This document shows positions 31,142 through 33,487 of a DNA stretch of 33,487 nt, piece by piece. The stretch is from Chara braunii. Lineage: Eukaryota; Streptophyta; Charophyceae; Charales; Characeae. The stretch is from positions 7,691,180 through 7,724,666 of the forward strand of contig BFEA01000008.1 of NCBI GenBank assembly GCA_003427395.1, in the 5' to 3' direction. Every line of letters begins with the position of its first letter. Position 1 is the stretch's first letter. Under the pieces are notes generated by a model that did no database searches, was not told the DNA's origin, and saw nothing but the letters and a program-made list of their open reading frames with translations. The translations under genes and the position numbers were made by a program.

Positions 31142-31477
31142 CCTAGACCACTCCATAACCCTCTCCTCATCAGTTACCGCCGATAGGAATTTCAGTGACC
31201 GAGCAGAACCAGGCAAGATCGGTGGGGGAGTTGCACACGACAGGGCTGGATGGTAGAGATCCTGAAAGCTCGGCAAATTCGTGAAGATATTGCAATTGAA
31301 GATGGTGTCAATTTGGCTTTTGGCTAGATCTGGTGCTTATGCAAGATTCTGTTCGTTCTGATACGCTGGGTTCCTCATTCATCCCCTCACCCCCTCTGTC
31401 CCCCTCCGCCAGGTAAACTAGTTCTCTTCCATGCAATCAGGAGATCACATTATTTTGGAACCCCTGAGCGTCACATA
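31142..31477 (+). other. Internal 3' end of the LTR element
   Basis: No coding sequence. The last about 50 bases resemble the sequence before the related LTR at 11133. A clear purine tract is not seen. The perfect 18-bp palindrome gcgtcacatatgtgacgc (31468-31485) spans the proposed internal/LTR boundary. Confidence 0.5.
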
Positions 31478-32779
31478 TGTGACGCGTCAGCTTCCGGACC
31501 TGCCCCATCTTCCAACCTCCCACCCTCTTTCGAATTTGAGTGATTTTGCAAATAGGCCAACGAGACCTCCTTTTGTATTTCCATGAATTAATGTGCCTTG
31601 ATCGTAATCATGGAGGCCCGTCCTTCTAAAGACCTTCATCATTTTTTGATCGGTTTTTGGAATTTCATTTTTTTGCAATTCAGGAAATGCATGGGAATTA
31701 CGCCCGCCTTAGCGAGCGCGCTAGGAATTTGGGTCGACAGTTAGGAATCCCGGAATGAGCGGAACCTGACGTGTCATTTCTTGTGCATGAATGTTCTCGA
31801 CTTCGTCTTGGAAAACTCTGGGCATTTTCGTAGGAATCTGAATAGGTAGAGGACATTTTACCGCGCTCGCTGTATGAGTGAATATGATACTTTTCAATTT
31901 TGAATTAGCTGTAACTGTTTCGGTGCCCTTTTTGCCTTCGCGTCCATGCATACGAACCTCCCCTCCCCGCTTCCCTCGCTACCTTCGACACTCTCTTCTT
32001 CGCGCTCTTCTTCTTCCCGCTCTAATCTTCGCACCGAAATACTTTGTCGACTCCCTCTTCCTTCCCTCTTGCCAAGGAGACGCACCATGTAAGAAGGAAA
32101 GTCTTGATACAAGACGATTTTGATTGGCTACAACTGGGATCCAAAGGATCGACATGGCTTTCGTCAGGCGAGTCTCCCTGAACCTTCCTTTAACCCTCCC
32201 TACCTCAGTACTAACCCTTCCTAGCATCTATCTCATTTTCCGCAGCTATAAGTTCCGCAAGCGACTCATCAGCCAGCTTCCGGGAAGCAGTGGCTAGGTG
32301 GTATGTGGAAAGGTGCGAGTTAAAAAGTCCCGACGAACTGACTATAGCCTTGGCGACGGAGCGCTGGATCGCCCGACGAACTGTGGGATCTAGGCCAGAC
32401 CATGCAGAGACTAAGTTTGCGGGGTGACGAACGCAATGGTGGATTAGCACGTGACGGCCAAGATCGCCAGTGTTTGTGAGAAGCTCGAATCGGAAGCGAG
32501 TGAGTGCATGGCCTGGGGCCATGGTGGAATTTTATGACAGAAGCGCCTCTTTTTGTCCCAAAATCTTTATCTTCGAGCGTGAGTTCTGATCACTCAACTT
32601 TTAAGCCGAAATTTCCCTTGACAAGAGCGCCGAACATTTTGTGATTGCTTTCTACTCGTTCCTCCCCTCTGATCTGCGTCTATTCTCCCTCACTATCTCC
32701 TTCTGTCATGTCTTGTTATAATGGATGAATTATGGTAACTTTGCTTCTCTCACTTTGATATGTGCATGCAGAGGGTCGT
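31478..32779 (+). repeat. 3' LTR (partial)
   Basis: It aligns with 17020-18344 along its whole length, from TGTGACGC through the shared block near 31560-31740 to gtgcatgcagagggt (about 32762-32776), with roughly one difference in ten to fifteen bases and a 21-bp deletion near 32262. It then breaks off: the sequence after 32779 repeats an earlier piece of the LTR instead of continuing as 18345-20673 does. Confidence 0.8.
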
Positions 32780-32936
32780 ATTCCCAAAACCTGTATCTTC
32801 GAGCGTGAGTTCTGATCACTCGGCTTTTAAGCCGGAATTTCCCTTAACAAAAGCGCCGAACATTTTGTGATTGCTTTCTACTCGTTCCTCCCCTCTGATC
32901 TGCGTCTATTCTCCCTCACTCTCTCCTTCTGTCATC
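32557..32936 (+). repeat. Partial LTR duplication
   Basis: A segment of about 153 bp (32557-32709, containing cttcgagcgtgagttctgat) is repeated at 32783-32936, a spacing of about 225 bp. The two copies resemble each other more closely than they do the 5' LTR copy at about 18118-18270 (for example both have cttcgagcgtgag and tttctactcg). This suggests a duplication at this locus that removed the distal LTR. Confidence 0.8.
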
Positions 32937-33487
32937 CTACCCCTTAACGCGTATCAGCCGCGGGGGGAGGAGGTTGGCAAGCTGCGCGCCATGGGAAAAC
33001 TTTAAAATGAACAAGGGGCATTGGATTGGAAGGATCCGCGGCGAGGGAGCGGCCCTAAGGTTTTTTTAACGAACTATTACCTTTCCAGAAGCCATCTCGT
33101 GAGGGCGGGCACATGGGCAGAGGGAACAAGACCGCAGATGATGGGGAATATCTGCAAAGGGAAGCCGTCGGATAGTAGAGTTGTCGTTTCATTTTTTTTC
33201 TTTCTTTTCCTTTTTTTTTTCAAGCCGTTTTTTGTCTCCGTTGGTACAGCCATATGAGAATGAATCTTTCGCTAGAACATGAAACTATACACNGCCATAT
33301 TTTCCTGCCCCTTAACGCGTATTGGCCGCGGGGGGGAGGACCCTGGCTCGCTCTCTCGCTGTGTCTCTTGGCCTCGCCACACCACTCTCCAAATGTGCGA
33401 AAGACAAAAATGTGAGGGTTGCATCTGGCCATGTTCTAGCGGGAAGTTCATTCTCATTTTGCACATTTCGAGAGTGGTGTGGCAATG
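32937..33487. repeat. Foldback-type repeats at the right edge
   Basis: A 37-bp direct repeat (core ccccttaacgcgtat, then gccgcggggggagga) lies at 32936-32972 and 33304-33340. Two inverted pairs follow: 33256-33281 with 33430-33455 (core gctagaacatg/catgttctagc), and 33376-33402 with 33458-33483 (core caccactctc/gagagtggtg). No gene is visible. The arrangement suggests the edge of a TIR or foldback element that continues outside the window. Confidence 0.65.

Larger units (their letters stand above)
17020..32779 (+). mobile_element. Large decayed Ty3/gypsy-type LTR retrotransposon with nested insertions
   Basis: Long direct repeats (17020-18344 and 31478-32779) flank, in order, a Met-tRNA-type primer binding site, gag, protease, RT, RNase H, integrase and an extra ORF, all on the plus strand. 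RT and RNase H before integrase is the Ty3/gypsy order. The direct repeats agree at roughly nine of ten bases by eye, so the insertion is old. The coding region is full of stops and frameshifts, and three further insertions sit inside it. No copy could act on its own. The right boundary is uncertain because the 3' LTR is rearranged after 32779. Confidence 0.8.

Noticed and set aside
31160-31180. CTGATGAG on the minus strand near 31170
   Set aside because: No GAAA or complementary stems follow.

Overview
This is eukaryotic, plant-like nuclear DNA dominated by mobile elements and decayed genes; there are no bacterial operons and no CRISPR. Degenerate Ty3/gypsy retrotransposon domains, TIR elements with 8-bp target duplications and a trihelix/Myb-SANT-like gene family point to a streptophyte. 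My best guess is a charophyte alga such as Chara, from general resemblance only (inference). The assembly is imperfect: isolated n's lie at 2590, 4210-4600 and 33293, and a 980-base n-run covers 19048-20027.

Layout. 1-5100: a minus-strand, frameshifted gene or gene pair. It has a hydrophobic N-terminus plus Myb/SANT-like domain (4784-3085), then a W- and D-rich conserved-looking domain of unknown function (about 2005-495). 5200-5345: a cluster of CCTCGG palindromes. 5500-6120: a short repeat-rich segment holding a convincing type I hammerhead ribozyme (5836-5911), tRNA T-arm-like motifs on the minus strand and a 54-bp-period tandem repeat. 7017-7960: an unrecognised Thr-rich ORF. 8000-11100: mostly non-coding, with a possible minus-strand pseudogene at 9627-10243. 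11133-14011: a diverged LTR-like copy. 14016-16050: mostly non-coding, with one possible exon. 16052: a second, truncated copy of the hydrophobic N-terminus of the first gene family.

17020-32779 is a large, decayed Ty3/gypsy-type element on the plus strand. The 5' LTR (about 17020-20672) is split by a hAT-like element (18812-20253, TSD CCGCACAC). It is followed by a primer binding site (20674-20686), gag with a zinc knuckle, protease, reverse transcriptase, RNase H, a PHD-finger module continuous with integrase, an unknown third ORF (29313-31141), and a partial 3' LTR (31478-32779). The pol region is broken between RT and RNase H by a 2.3-kb insertion (24503-26832), which itself carries a second hAT-like element (24626-25594, TSD CGAACAAC). 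This gives three levels of nesting.

The gag-protease part keeps one frame for about 2.5 kb and is broken only by TGA and TAG stops, never TAA. This fits decay by deamination in CG/CHG contexts. The most notable items are the hammerhead ribozyme, the PHD finger inside gypsy pol, the third ORF, the nested hAT insertions with exact TSDs, and the hydrophobic-leader Myb/SANT family.
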